The notes under the pieces are model-generated. The model did no database searches and was not told the DNA's origin. It was given only the letters and a program-made list of their open reading frames with translations. A DNA stretch of 37,953 nt, taken from positions 1 through 37,953 of IMG/VR virus record IMGVR_UViG_3300018428_000066. One strand, given 5' to 3'. This document shows positions 7,662 to 15,257 of the stretch, one piece after another. How positions within the stretch are numbered: the first letter of the stretch is position 1; every line of letters starts with the position of its first letter. Source of the stretch: a virus. The position numbers and the translations under genes are program-made.

Positions 7662-10135
7662 GCATACCCAGCTGAGTAATATCCAGATGCAGTATAATAG
7701 CCGCTTTCGTAGGTTGCTTCATACCCATCAGCTACATAATACCTAGAGAAGTAGCTAGTAGCAGGGTACTCCAAGGACGCTACTTGATCCTGGAGGTCTC
7801 CAATAAGAGTGTTGGCGGACTCGAGGTCAGTCTGCAATGTAGTTATAGTTGCATTAGCAGCATCTACGGAATCATTTAAAGTAGTAATTGAGGTGTTTGC
7901 AGCTACCAAATCATCCTGTAAGGTTTGAATTGTAGTATTTGATGTGGCTAGATCATCCTGTAGGGTCTGAATGGTAGTATTTGATGTAGCTAGATCACTC
8001 TGCAAAGTTGTAACTGAAGCTGATAAGGTTTCAACAGAGGAGACTAAAGCATCTAACTCCTCTTGAGATGCACTACTTGCCCCCGAAAGAGATGTTATGC
8101 TAGAAATAAGCGGATTCCTTAAGACTACTTTTGATCCATTCGGGTGAGATTTTGTTAAGGGGTCAACTAAAACTAATGAGCCAAATTCTTTTATTATAGC
8201 TATTTCTGAATTTGCAGTTCCAGGCTCAATAACTATTTCATCACCTACCTTAAATATAGACTGAAGATCTACTTGTATTGTGTCCTGACCTATTGAAGCA
8301 GGGCTAGTCAGTGATGCCTCTGGAACATCTGCAGCAAGCTCATCTGCAGTTCTACCTAACCATTTTCTAATATTATCAATTTCAGTAAATGCCCCACCTA
8401 GCTCCATCTGCACCTCTCCTAGTTGTGCAGATACTGCAGCTGCAGTATCACCATTTTCTAGTAAGGTTTGTATCTCCTTGAGGGTATCATAAGCAGCACT
8501 AGCACCACCGATTAAATCAGTTATTTTTTGGTCAGTATATGCTTTTAGATTCGTATCTAAATCTGATGTTGATTGAGCTAAGTTATTATTAAGAGTTCCT
8601 ACATCACTCTGAAGTTGTGTGATGTTATCATTTATTGCAGTGTCTGCTGCAGTAAAGTCTTCCCGAATACTTGCGTCCTCTGCCTCGTAGGCAGTCTGCA
8701 TTTGTGTATCCTTGAGACGAAATTCATTAGTTATATCTGTGTCTGCCGTAGTGAAGTCAGTACGGATACTTGCGTCTTCTGCTTCAAAATCTGCTCTTAT
8801 TTGTGCATCAACAGCATCTAGGGCATCCTTATTTGCAGTGTCTGCTGCTTGATATGCATTACTTATAGCAGTGTCTGCTGAAGTGAAATCTGATCTAATG
8901 CTTGCATCCTCTGCTTCTAGTGCTTCCTTGATCGTAGTATCTGCAGCACCAAAGTCATTTCGAATTGCAGTTAAGGATGTATTTAAGTTGGCTTGAGTAG
9001 CAGCATCTGCATCAGCAAACTCAGTCCTAATAGTATCATCAGCAGCTGCAAACTCGGCTCGGACTGCATCATCAGCAGCTGCGAAATCTGCAGAAACTTG
9101 TGCATCGGCTGCAGTAAAATCTGTAACTATCTGTGCATCGGCTGCTTCAAAATTTACCTTTAATTGATCATCTGCTGCAACTAGGTCTGTCCTAACAGTA
9201 TTATCAGCTTCTGCAAAGTCCGCCCTCATTTGAGCGTCACGTGCGTCCAAGTCCTGCTGAGTCTCTTGTCGGATGATGTCTATGGCATCAGCAAGTTGTA
9301 CTTGTGCAGCTGCATTTGCTAAAACAGTCACATCATTATCAAAATTAATGATCTGATCTGTCCTCCAAGTGGCTACAATAAATTTCTGATCAACCTCACC
9401 CTTAGAATAGTATCCATCAGCAATAAGGGCATCTATATCAATTTGAAGTTTATTTTCATCAATTAACGCAAGAACTTCATCCTCTGTTGTAAATGCACCC
9501 TCGAGATCGACTATATCTGCTACTACATGGAAGTGATCCCGATCTGCATAATCAGGAATATCTGCCATGGTAATAAAGTTAGCAATATTATCTGCAGTTA
9601 AGTATTCTGGGTGAGTATGATCTATATTAGACTTTATGTCTAAAGCTTGATTAATAGTATCTACTGCACCTGCTAGATCTGCATCACTAGCAAAGGTGTA
9701 ACCAGCTATCTCGTTTTCTATCGCAGTTAATCTGCCTGTAACTAATGTATCTAAGTTACTAACTACAGTCTCAAGATCAGTAATTGCAGTAGAATTAGTT
9801 GCATCTACAACATTAAGTGCTGCTACTGCTTCTGTTAATGCAGTGGATAAGGCAGCACTAACTTCATCATCCCAATCTCTGATTTGAGTTTCTGTTGAGT
9901 GAGTTCCTTTGTATTCATCGAACTCATTCCTTAGTGTCTCGGCATAATCTGTGAGGTCAGATAGATCACTTGTAACCTCTGTTAATGCAACACCTGAAGC
10001 CAAAAGGTTAGATGTTAAATCTTCTGAAGCATGAGCTAGGGAATCTATAAGTGCAGCAAAATCCGACTCGCCAATCCTTTGACCAGATGAAAACCTTGCC
10101 TTTAACTGTACTCTAGTCTCTGACATATCAACCAA
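7646..10135 (-). CDS. Long coiled-coil tail fibre protein
   Basis: 829 aa. The N-terminus (VQLKARFSSGQRIGESDFAA) matches a common fibre start in which a virion-bound peptide precedes the shaft. Residues 298-506 are 19 tandem 11-residue repeats of the type AADAQVSADFA. Residues 709-778 are five 14-residue repeats of the type QTLQDDLATSNTTI. Between them, residues about 605-672 form a small beta domain (SIGQDTIQVDLQSIFKVGDEIVIEPG). The last 40 residues are strikingly Tyr-rich (YY, GYY, SAGYAW). Hendecads favour right-handed coiled coils and heptads left-handed ones, so the fibre probably has two shafts of different twist. It overlaps the adaptor gene by 8 bases. Confidence 0.8.
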   Translation of the reverse strand: MVDMSETRVQLKARFSSGQRIGESDFAALIDSLAHASEDLTSNLLASGVALTEVTSDLSDLTDYAETLRNEFDEYKGTHSTETQIRDWDDEVSAALSTALTEAVAALNVVDATNSTAITDLETVVSNLDTLVTGRLTAIENEIAGYTFASDADLAGAVDTINQALDIKSNIDHTHPEYLTADNIANFITMADIPDYADRDHFHVVADIVDLEGAFTTEDEVLALIDENKLQIDIDALIADGYYSKGEVDQKFIVATWRTDQIINFDNDVTVLANAAAQVQLADAIDIIRQETQQDLDARDAQMRADFAEADNTVRTDLVAADDQLKVNFEAADAQIVTDFTAADAQVSADFAAADDAVRAEFAAADDTIRTEFADADAATQANLNTSLTAIRNDFGAADTTIKEALEAEDASIRSDFTSADTAISNAYQAADTANKDALDAVDAQIRADFEAEDASIRTDFTTADTDITNEFRLKDTQMQTAYEAEDASIREDFTAADTAINDNITQLQSDVGTLNNNLAQSTSDLDTNLKAYTDQKITDLIGGASAAYDTLKEIQTLLENGDTAAAVSAQLGEVQMELGGAFTEIDNIRKWLGRTADELAADVPEASLTSPASIGQDTIQVDLQSIFKVGDEIVIEPGTANSEIAIIKEFGSLVLVDPLTKSHPNGSKVVLRNPLISSITSLSGASSASQEELDALVSSVETLSASVTTLQSDLATSNTTIQTLQDDLATSNTTIQTLQDDLVAANTSITTLNDSVDAANATITTLQTDLESANTLIGDLQDQVASLEYPATSYFSRYYVADGYEATYESGYYTASGYYSAGYAWPGE
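7802..8011 (-). repeat. Five tandem 42-bp repeats (heptad coiled coil)
   Basis: Encodes residues 709-778 of the 829-aa fibre as five 14-residue units ending TI or LI. The two central units are nearly identical at the DNA level, so the tract can be expected to change copy number by slippage or recombination. Confidence 0.8.
8618..9244 (-). repeat. Nineteen tandem 33-bp repeats (hendecad coiled coil)
   Basis: Encodes residues 298-506 of the 829-aa fibre as 19 consecutive 11-residue units without insertions. A typical unit has Ala-Asp at positions 2-3, a hydrophobic residue at position 6 and an aromatic or aliphatic residue at position 10. Unit AEDASIRxDFT recurs three times (units 11, 15, 18), suggesting block duplication of larger segments. 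Confidence 0.8.
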
Positions 10136-10862
10136 TTATAAAGCCATCCTCGGGGAGTGCAGGTGTGGTTGCATTGTCTGTGTTAGATATAAATTCCTTC
10201 ATCTTCCAATGCAGTTTTCTACGCTCTTGAGTGTAGCTCTTGTAGTTATCCTGTGCTTGCTTCTGATCATCATTAACATCCTTATGGAAATGATACTTCA
10301 CAAAGTAATGTACGGCAAGCGCAGCATCGTCTCCAAATGGTGTCTTTTGTGCTTTCTCATCTGCAGAGCATTCAAATAGTGGCTTATACTGAACTTCGTA
10401 ATTATAAAGAATGCTAAGTACCTCTCCCTCTTGGATAGGTGGAGCTAAATAAATCAACCCCCGATCAAAAGCAATTTTACCAGGGTATGCTGGAGTTCTC
10501 CTTGAATGATTTCCTGAAGTTAAAACATGCCTGTCATAACCTGCATATAGGTTAGGTTTGTAAAACACACTAGATGGATTATCCTCGGTTGGTAGGACTC
10601 TGATTCTGAAATCTAAAACCCTAGCGAAATCCACATCAAATTCAGTGGTAGATGAATTGCCCTCACTATGTAGCTCAAATTCTGACTCAGAAAATACACG
10701 CTCTGTTGGTGTAGCCATATATGCAGGTATAAATCCTTGTAGATCTTTTGTTCCTGCAACAATCATTCGGTCTTTAAACCTTTCGACACCTCGCCCTCTC
10801 CTTAGGCCATCGATCAAAAGCATATCGTTAACTGAGTCGTTAAATTCCTGCCAAGTCTTCAT
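10128..10862 (-). CDS. Putative head-tail adaptor / tail tubular A-like protein
   Basis: 244 aa. It has a helical N-terminus (MKTWQEFNDSVNDMLLIDGL), a central beta-rich region (TEFDVDFARVLDFRIRVLP, GKIAFDRGLIYLAPPIQEGE) and a C-terminal helical bundle (DDAALAVHYFVKYHFHKDVNDDQKQAQDNYKSY...). This helix-beta-helix organisation and the position upstream of a large nozzle-like gene fit the T7 gp11 type of adaptor. That protein forms a dodecameric ring under the portal. A strong ribosome binding site, AGGAGG, lies 6 bases before the ATG. The start overlaps the holin-like gene by 4 bases. No diagnostic motif was seen, so the role is inferred. Confidence 0.55.
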   Translation of the reverse strand: MKTWQEFNDSVNDMLLIDGLRRGRGVERFKDRMIVAGTKDLQGFIPAYMATPTERVFSESEFELHSEGNSSTTEFDVDFARVLDFRIRVLPTEDNPSSVFYKPNLYAGYDRHVLTSGNHSRRTPAYPGKIAFDRGLIYLAPPIQEGEVLSILYNYEVQYKPLFECSADEKAQKTPFGDDAALAVHYFVKYHFHKDVNDDQKQAQDNYKSYTQERRKLHWKMKEFISNTDNATTPALPEDGFIIG

Positions 10863-11323
10863 CGTCTACCTCCTGGGGTGAAATAAAATCCTAAAACCAT
10901 GGGGGCCAAAACAATTACGAAGTAACTCGCTAGCGAGCCTGTAGTGACCATAATGGGGGACTGCTTAGCAGGGAAGGTGATGAGTCCGAAGAGGATTTCG
11001 GTTGCTCCTTCTCCTGTGGGGTTGGTAAGGGTGATGATTTCTGCGCTTGGGAAAAGGGTGCAAAGGATAACGACGGCACTGAGGGTGCCGCATAATATGA
11101 GGCTGAGCAACCTGCGTGTAACCCTAGTAAACATGCCACCTTCACCACTATTAAGCTGCTCTTGAAATTTAAGTGCGAAATCATTACCTCGTGCCTCCCT
11201 TGCTAACTCTAATTCAAATTTTTGCTGGCGGGAGTCGGATATTGCGCCAAATACCCCTTTTAGCACACTACCCAGTGCTGCACTCCCACCAGCAGTAAAA
11301 AACATTGTGATTAATTCAAACAT
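10859..11323 (-). CDS. Three-helix membrane protein, candidate holin
   Basis: 154 aa. Hydrophobic segments: residues about 3-24 (Gly/Ala-rich, amphipathic), 70-90 (LLSLILCGTLSAVVILCTLF) and 128-147 (SLASYFVIVLAPMVLGFYF). A charged helical linker of about 40 residues (ARGNDFALKFQEQL) joins the first two. This arrangement, with a basic RVTRR patch just before the second segment, resembles the three-transmembrane holin-type proteins found in many short-tailed phages. It sits in a cluster of membrane proteins (123-aa and 50-aa genes). Holin activity is inferred; an alternative is an internal membrane-piercing virion component. It starts one base after the stop of the 123-aa gene. Confidence 0.5.
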   Translation of the reverse strand: MFELITMFFTAGGSAALGSVLKGVFGAISDSRQQKFELELAREARGNDFALKFQEQLNSGEGGMFTRVTRRLLSLILCGTLSAVVILCTLFPSAEIITLTNPTGEGATEILFGLITFPAKQSPIMVTTGSLASYFVIVLAPMVLGFYFTPGGRR

Positions 11324-11695
11324 CTATCTAGCCACTTGAAAAAATGGACTCATCTGATCAACCACATACCTAAGTCTATCTAGCTCTTTCTCTAGGTACT
11401 TAATACGCTCGAACTGTTGATAATCAGATGTAATTGGTGCATCCTGCAGAGTCATTAAATGCTCTAGGTCACTTTTGCTTTGTTCGGCAAACTTCTCGAT
11501 ATGCATCATTCTAGCAGATAGATCCCCAAGTAAAGTGCCTTCATGTTGAACTCTATCTAAACCTGAATCTAGAGCATTGAGCTTGTTCCAGACCACACTA
11601 TACCCCCAGACTAAACTGCCGCATATTACGATGACCTTCGCCATAAAAGCGAGGTTCGCTTTGACCTGAACATTTTCGCCAACCTCAGTAGCCAT
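11324..11695 (-). CDS. Single-pass membrane protein with coiled coil (lysis cluster)
   Basis: 123 aa, counting from the ATG at 11695, chosen because GGAGG lies 5 bases upstream and the previous gene ends just before it; an ATG nine codons earlier would overlap that gene. Residues about 16-36 are hydrophobic (LAFMAKVIVICGSLVWGYSVVW). The rest is a charged helical region with heptad character (NALDSGLDRVQHEGTLLGDL, YLEKELDRLRYVVDQM). One N-terminal helix plus a coiled coil facing the periplasm or cytoplasm is the plan of i-spanins and some holin antagonists. Neither can be confirmed without a partner. No o-spanin lipobox gene is seen nearby. Confidence 0.55.
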   Translation of the reverse strand: MATEVGENVQVKANLAFMAKVIVICGSLVWGYSVVWNKLNALDSGLDRVQHEGTLLGDLSARMMHIEKFAEQSKSDLEHLMTLQDAPITSDYQQFERIKYLEKELDRLRYVVDQMSPFFQVAR

Positions 11696-11697
11696 AA

Positions 11698-12621
11698 CTA
11701 CCTCCAAAAATATCCTGTACAAGCACCTGTTACATTGAATTCATCTAAAGATCTAGCACAGTAATATTGATAACTCTGACCAGGGCTTATGACCTCAGAC
11801 TGACCTGTCGTTAGGTATCCCTCTAGTGTGTCCACATAATGAGAGGCATTACCCTCAGATGATATACCTACTACATACTCAGTAAGACCAGAAAGTTCAC
11901 TAAGCAGACCAGCTCCAGATGAAGTGTATTGGGGTGATGTAAATAAGTTATTATATCCTCCTCCAATTGCCTGCTCTACTGTGGCAGTAAAGTCTGATCC
12001 ATTAACTACGATAGTAGCTCGATTCCAGGCCCCGAGAGTAATCTTACCTGATCCTGCTACAGTTAGATCATCATAGCCCCTGCGAACAATTATATCTAAA
12101 TTAGGTTTAATTCTAATGGCAGCAGCCGGGAAGTTGATATCAATACTATCAAATACTGTATAGAGACCAATTGGTTGAAGGTCGGCATCTAAACTATCGA
12201 CTTTAAAGTAGATCCTAAAAAACAAACCATTAGTACCTACATCATTAGGGATCGTGTGGTACGCAGCGGTGGCAGCACTATGGTCTAGCTTGAGTATCTG
12301 ACTTTGACCCAATGGTGTAACATCTTGCTCTAGACTTAGAGCTAAGCTAGGTGAGTCTATCCCAATTCCCTCAAGGTCTGTATCGAAATGTTTAGAGAAG
12401 AAGATCTGTTTTTGTGATACATTTACTGCACCACCAGAAGCATTTAACCTAAAGCCTCTAGCTTGGATAGAAGGAAGGTCACCGCCAGGGGCTTCAAACA
12501 CTCCGCTAAAGCTTGGGTATTCCATAGTAACTAGCCTACCATCACTTAATGCTATAGGCTGATTAAAGGAACCAGTTGTAAGCTTTTGCCTACCTATTGA
12601 ATCTAATGAAATAGTGTTCAT
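11698..12621 (-). CDS. Putative virion protein with a lectin-like beta-sandwich
   Basis: 307 aa. Residues about 85-225 alternate beta strands in a way that resembles LamG/concanavalin-type sandwiches (ILKLDHSAATAAYHTI, GLFFRIYFKVDSL, AIRIKPNLDIIVRRGYDD, AWNRATIVVNGSDFTATVEQ). Phage head-decoration or tail proteins often carry such a domain. The C-terminus ends with a Cys-containing strand (EFNVTGACTGYFWR). The start overlaps the 50-aa membrane gene in an ATGA arrangement. It lies between capsid and tail genes, so it might be a decoration protein or a spike. Carbohydrate binding is a guess from fold style. Confidence 0.55.
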   Translation of the reverse strand: MNTISLDSIGRQKLTTGSFNQPIALSDGRLVTMEYPSFSGVFEAPGGDLPSIQARGFRLNASGGAVNVSQKQIFFSKHFDTDLEGIGIDSPSLALSLEQDVTPLGQSQILKLDHSAATAAYHTIPNDVGTNGLFFRIYFKVDSLDADLQPIGLYTVFDSIDINFPAAAIRIKPNLDIIVRRGYDDLTVAGSGKITLGAWNRATIVVNGSDFTATVEQAIGGGYNNLFTSPQYTSSGAGLLSELSGLTEYVVGISSEGNASHYVDTLEGYLTTGQSEVISPGQSYQYYCARSLDEFNVTGACTGYFWR

Positions 12622-12770
12622 TTTTTACTTTCCCTTATCTTCTGTCGAATTGCAAAGACCATGTATATGCAAGTGAGGACTGCTGCAGCGCTTGCTGCTA
12701 CTAAATGGAACTCTGCCAGTCCCCAAGCAGTCACCCAGCCGATTGTTCCGACTGCGGTGTGTTGATCCAT
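12618..12770 (-). CDS. 50-aa small membrane protein, candidate holin
   Basis: An ATG at 12770 overlaps the stop of the 131-aa gene (TAATG), and the frame ends at 12618 with a TGA that overlaps the next ATG (ATGA). It therefore fills the only gap between those two genes exactly. Residues about 21-41 are hydrophobic (FHLVAASAAAVLTCIYMVFA) and are followed by a basic tail (IRQKIRESKK). One membrane segment with a cationic C-terminus and about 50-70 residues is the size and plan of small class II/III holins such as T7 gp17.5. There is no enzymatic motif, and the assignment is inferred from size, topology and tight overlaps. Confidence 0.65.
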   Translation of the reverse strand: MDQHTAVGTIGWVTAWGLAEFHLVAASAAAVLTCIYMVFAIRQKIRESKK

Positions 12771-13165
12771 TACTTCTTACCCCTTTTGGGTTTTGGAGCA
12801 GGCTCAGGCTCTTCTTCCTTTGGAGGATCTACATCCTCTACCTCTACCTCGATAATCTCCTTATCCGATGTATTGGAAGGTGCTTGGCTTCCAGCTTCCT
12901 CCACATAGTTTGCATTTGGATTTTTTGCTGGATCTTGCTGAACTGTGCCGAAGGTTCTGTAGGCTACCGCCTCTTCGTTCAATTTTTTTTTATAGTACTC
13001 CCAATCGCTATCGCTAGCTTCAGTTACACCAGGGAGTTTAACTAATTTTTCACCTAGCTTTTTATCAACTTCTGCTAAACCCTGCCATCTGTTTCCAACG
13101 AGAACAGGGGTAAAAGAGTCAAATCCATCATAGGATATACTAGAGTTCTCAAATATTAATTTCAT
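12770..13165 (-). CDS. Small capsid-associated protein with acidic, Pro-rich tail
   Basis: 131 aa. It directly follows the capsid gene. Residues 1-75 form a compact domain (MKLIFENSSISYDGFDSFTPVLVGNRWQ..., then DWEYYKKKLNEEAVAYRTF). The remainder is disordered and highly charged (EIIEVEVEDVDPPKEEEPEP, then KPKRGKK). Small proteins of this kind located between the major capsid gene and the tail genes commonly act as decoration or head-completion proteins. I do not recognise the family. A terminator-like hairpin lies between it and the capsid gene, so it may be expressed at a lower level than the capsid. Confidence 0.55.
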   Translation of the reverse strand: MKLIFENSSISYDGFDSFTPVLVGNRWQGLAEVDKKLGEKLVKLPGVTEASDSDWEYYKKKLNEEAVAYRTFGTVQQDPAKNPNANYVEEAGSQAPSNTSDKEIIEVEVEDVDPPKEEEPEPAPKPKRGKK

Positions 13166-13180
13166 AATTTATAAATAAGA

Positions 13181-13210
13181 CGGGAGGCCCCGCATACGCA
13201 GTGCCTCCCG
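13181..13210 (-). terminator. Terminator-like hairpin after the capsid gene
   Basis: Perfect 8-bp arms CGGGAGGC/GCCTCCCG with a 14-base loop, in the 85-base gap after the capsid stop codon. On the minus strand it is followed by GTCTTATTTAT, a broken T-run. A partial terminator here would lower transcription of tail genes relative to capsid; the hairpin is seen, the effect is inferred. Confidence 0.6.
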
Positions 13211-13250
13211 CCGTCATGAGTGATGTGAGATGTGGAAGGCTAGGTGATCC

Positions 13251-15119
13251 TTAGAACGTGGAGGTCACTCCACCAATGGTGAACTGAACAGTGTCACTAA
13301 GGTTCTCGATGATGAGGTGTCTGTGAGGACGATCCAACATCGTAGTCCACTTGGTGGAACGAAGATTAAAGGTGCGTTTCACAGAATCCATACGACAGCT
13401 GTAAAGTCGATCAACTTCAGGATGAGGCTGAGTGCGAGTTACGCTATTGGTTCCAGCAATTCCGATTTTAACATCAGACCAATCAACCATCCAAATCATA
13501 CGGCTAGTTGATTGTGCTGCAGCCAAGTCGGCTCCTGCAAATACATCAGTACCTGAACGTGAACCCCCGATAAGATACTTCTGACCAGAACTTACATTCA
13601 AGAAGTCATCGAACATTGGATCGTGGAAGACTGCGAACTGAACTCCTACATCTGGAATGTCATAGACATTGTAGTTGAAGAGAACGATTCCGTTATGCTC
13701 AATCGTTTGATTGATCTGAGCATTACGCTGAGTTTCCCAGCCATAGCGAGTCTTGTAGTAAGCATTAAATGCTTCAAAGATCTTAGCTGCAGTGAGACGA
13801 TCAGTCATGGCGTCGATCACCGAAATGGTGTCTCCGTCTTGCTCACGGTTACGTTTGAGGTAATAAAGGTCAGAGAACAATTGATCGAGATCAAAGTTGT
13901 TTCCACCATTATCCTTAACACGATTACCTTCACGAAGGAGAGACTTGATACCAAGAGCATTTGCTTTGTACTCGAGTGTACAGTTGGTGTCCTCGGGATC
14001 GGTAACTCCTGGGAGTTGCATGTAAGTCTCAGGCTTCTGAGCATCGTTGAGAGCTTGGTTATACCAAACTGAGCGAGTCCATTGGTCTTGGCTCATCTTG
14101 GAAGCAATTTTGTTTTGCTCTGCAAGAGGCTGATATTCCATAGAAGCCAAGTAAGGATTAACTTTACCAGACATGATTGCCTCAAGAGTTTTCTTGTAGG
14201 AATCATTAACTTCACGAGACTCACGAGTGGTCTGCAACCAGTTGACAAGCAAGCGTACGCTCAAGTCAGTTGGTTGGTTTTTACACCAGTGTTCGTAGTC
14301 GTTGATGTTATTCGCAATAGTTTGAAGAATACCAACTTCTGGCTCGTAATTGTCTTTAATTGCTTGTGCTAATCCTCCCCAATTGGCTGGGTTCGCAGGA
14401 ACCTCTTTACCAGTAGGACGAAGAATCACTTGAGCTTTTGCAATTCCGCCAGCGTCAGCATTGGTTGCACCAACGATCATGAACTGAACTTCAATGCCAC
14501 TTCCAGCTGCAGTCCAGTGATTTACAATAACATATCCACCAGGAAGGAAGTAACGCTCAATGCTCTGAAGTGGGGAAACCCAATCAGATCCACCAAGATT
14601 AACAGTCACCTTAAAATCTCCGGCTTGTGTTGAGAAGCTAGGATCGTATGGATCAGCAGCAATAGCAGCTACACCTGCTTCGATAGCGAAGTAGTTAGCA
14701 TTAATTACAGAGCGTTGACGCCTTTGAATGTATGGCAGAATAATCGATTGCTCAGCAATGTTCTGTTTATTAATTAAAGGTTTAATATTTTGCACCGAGG
14801 AAGTTAAGAGTGTGGCAAGACCACGCTCTTCGACACCTAAGGTTTTAGCTTCAGCTGCCGATGCAATAACTCGTGCTAGGTCGATTTCCTTATTACCAAG
14901 TGCTTCAAACTCAGCAGGCGTTAAGCCTTTTACATGAGCCTTGGTAAGGGTACAGCCATTTGAGCTGTCGACTTTAATGATTCTAGGGAGTGCATCATAA
15001 CCAGATCCTTGGGTTCCTGGAATCAGTGAACCTGCATTGGATGCAGTAGATGCAGCCATCTGTGTATTTTGTACCCCTGTTGTGGTAAATTGTCCTGAAT
15101 TTGAGATTTCGTTAGCCAT
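13251..15119 (-). CDS. Major capsid protein
   Basis: 622 aa. Identified by order (portal, scaffold-like protein, then this gene) and by its large, soluble, mixed alpha/beta composition. No family-diagnostic motif was seen and 622 aa is long for a simple HK97-fold subunit, so an inserted domain or a distinct lineage is possible. The N-terminal 60 residues are Ser/Thr/Gly/Asn-rich and probably flexible. Residues about 120-160 carry QNIAEQSIILPYIQRRQRSV and later VSPLQSIERYFLPGGYVIVNH. The C-terminal region includes MDSVKRTFNLRSTKWTTMLD and ends FTIGGVTSTF. A GTWAC-type site lies 8 bases before the ATG and there is no Shine-Dalgarno sequence, unusual for a gene expected to be strongly translated. 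Confidence 0.75.
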   Translation of the reverse strand: MANEISNSGQFTTTGVQNTQMAASTASNAGSLIPGTQGSGYDALPRIIKVDSSNGCTLTKAHVKGLTPAEFEALGNKEIDLARVIASAAEAKTLGVEERGLATLLTSSVQNIKPLINKQNIAEQSIILPYIQRRQRSVINANYFAIEAGVAAIAADPYDPSFSTQAGDFKVTVNLGGSDWVSPLQSIERYFLPGGYVIVNHWTAAGSGIEVQFMIVGATNADAGGIAKAQVILRPTGKEVPANPANWGGLAQAIKDNYEPEVGILQTIANNINDYEHWCKNQPTDLSVRLLVNWLQTTRESREVNDSYKKTLEAIMSGKVNPYLASMEYQPLAEQNKIASKMSQDQWTRSVWYNQALNDAQKPETYMQLPGVTDPEDTNCTLEYKANALGIKSLLREGNRVKDNGGNNFDLDQLFSDLYYLKRNREQDGDTISVIDAMTDRLTAAKIFEAFNAYYKTRYGWETQRNAQINQTIEHNGIVLFNYNVYDIPDVGVQFAVFHDPMFDDFLNVSSGQKYLIGGSRSGTDVFAGADLAAAQSTSRMIWMVDWSDVKIGIAGTNSVTRTQPHPEVDRLYSCRMDSVKRTFNLRSTKWTTMLDRPHRHLIIENLSDTVQFTIGGVTSTF

Positions 15120-15127
15120 TGTTAATT

Positions 15128-15149
15128 GTTACTAAGATTAATGTGTAAC
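15128..15149 (-). promoter_or_regulatory. GTWAC-N12-GTWAC site before the capsid gene
   Basis: Exact match on the minus strand (GTTAC, 12 bases, GTAAC), ending 8 bases before the capsid ATG. The remaining 138-base gap (15120-15257) also contains two small inverted repeats (GAAGCA/TGCTTC, and ATAAATT/AATTTAT). Confidence 0.7.
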
Positions 15150-15257
15150 AATAGAATAGCAGAAAAAATCCAAAGAAAGTCAGTTTTTCATAAATTTTCT
15201 GAATTTATACAAGAAGCACCGCGAGTATGCTTCCTAATTGATAACCAAAAAGGCAAC

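Noticed and set aside
7802-9244. CRISPR-like or satellite array
   Set aside because: The repeats are in frame, without spacers, and encode coiled-coil units in a fibre gene.
13623-14072. Plus-strand frame opposite the capsid gene
   Set aside because: No ribosome binding site or domain; lies wholly within the capsid gene.
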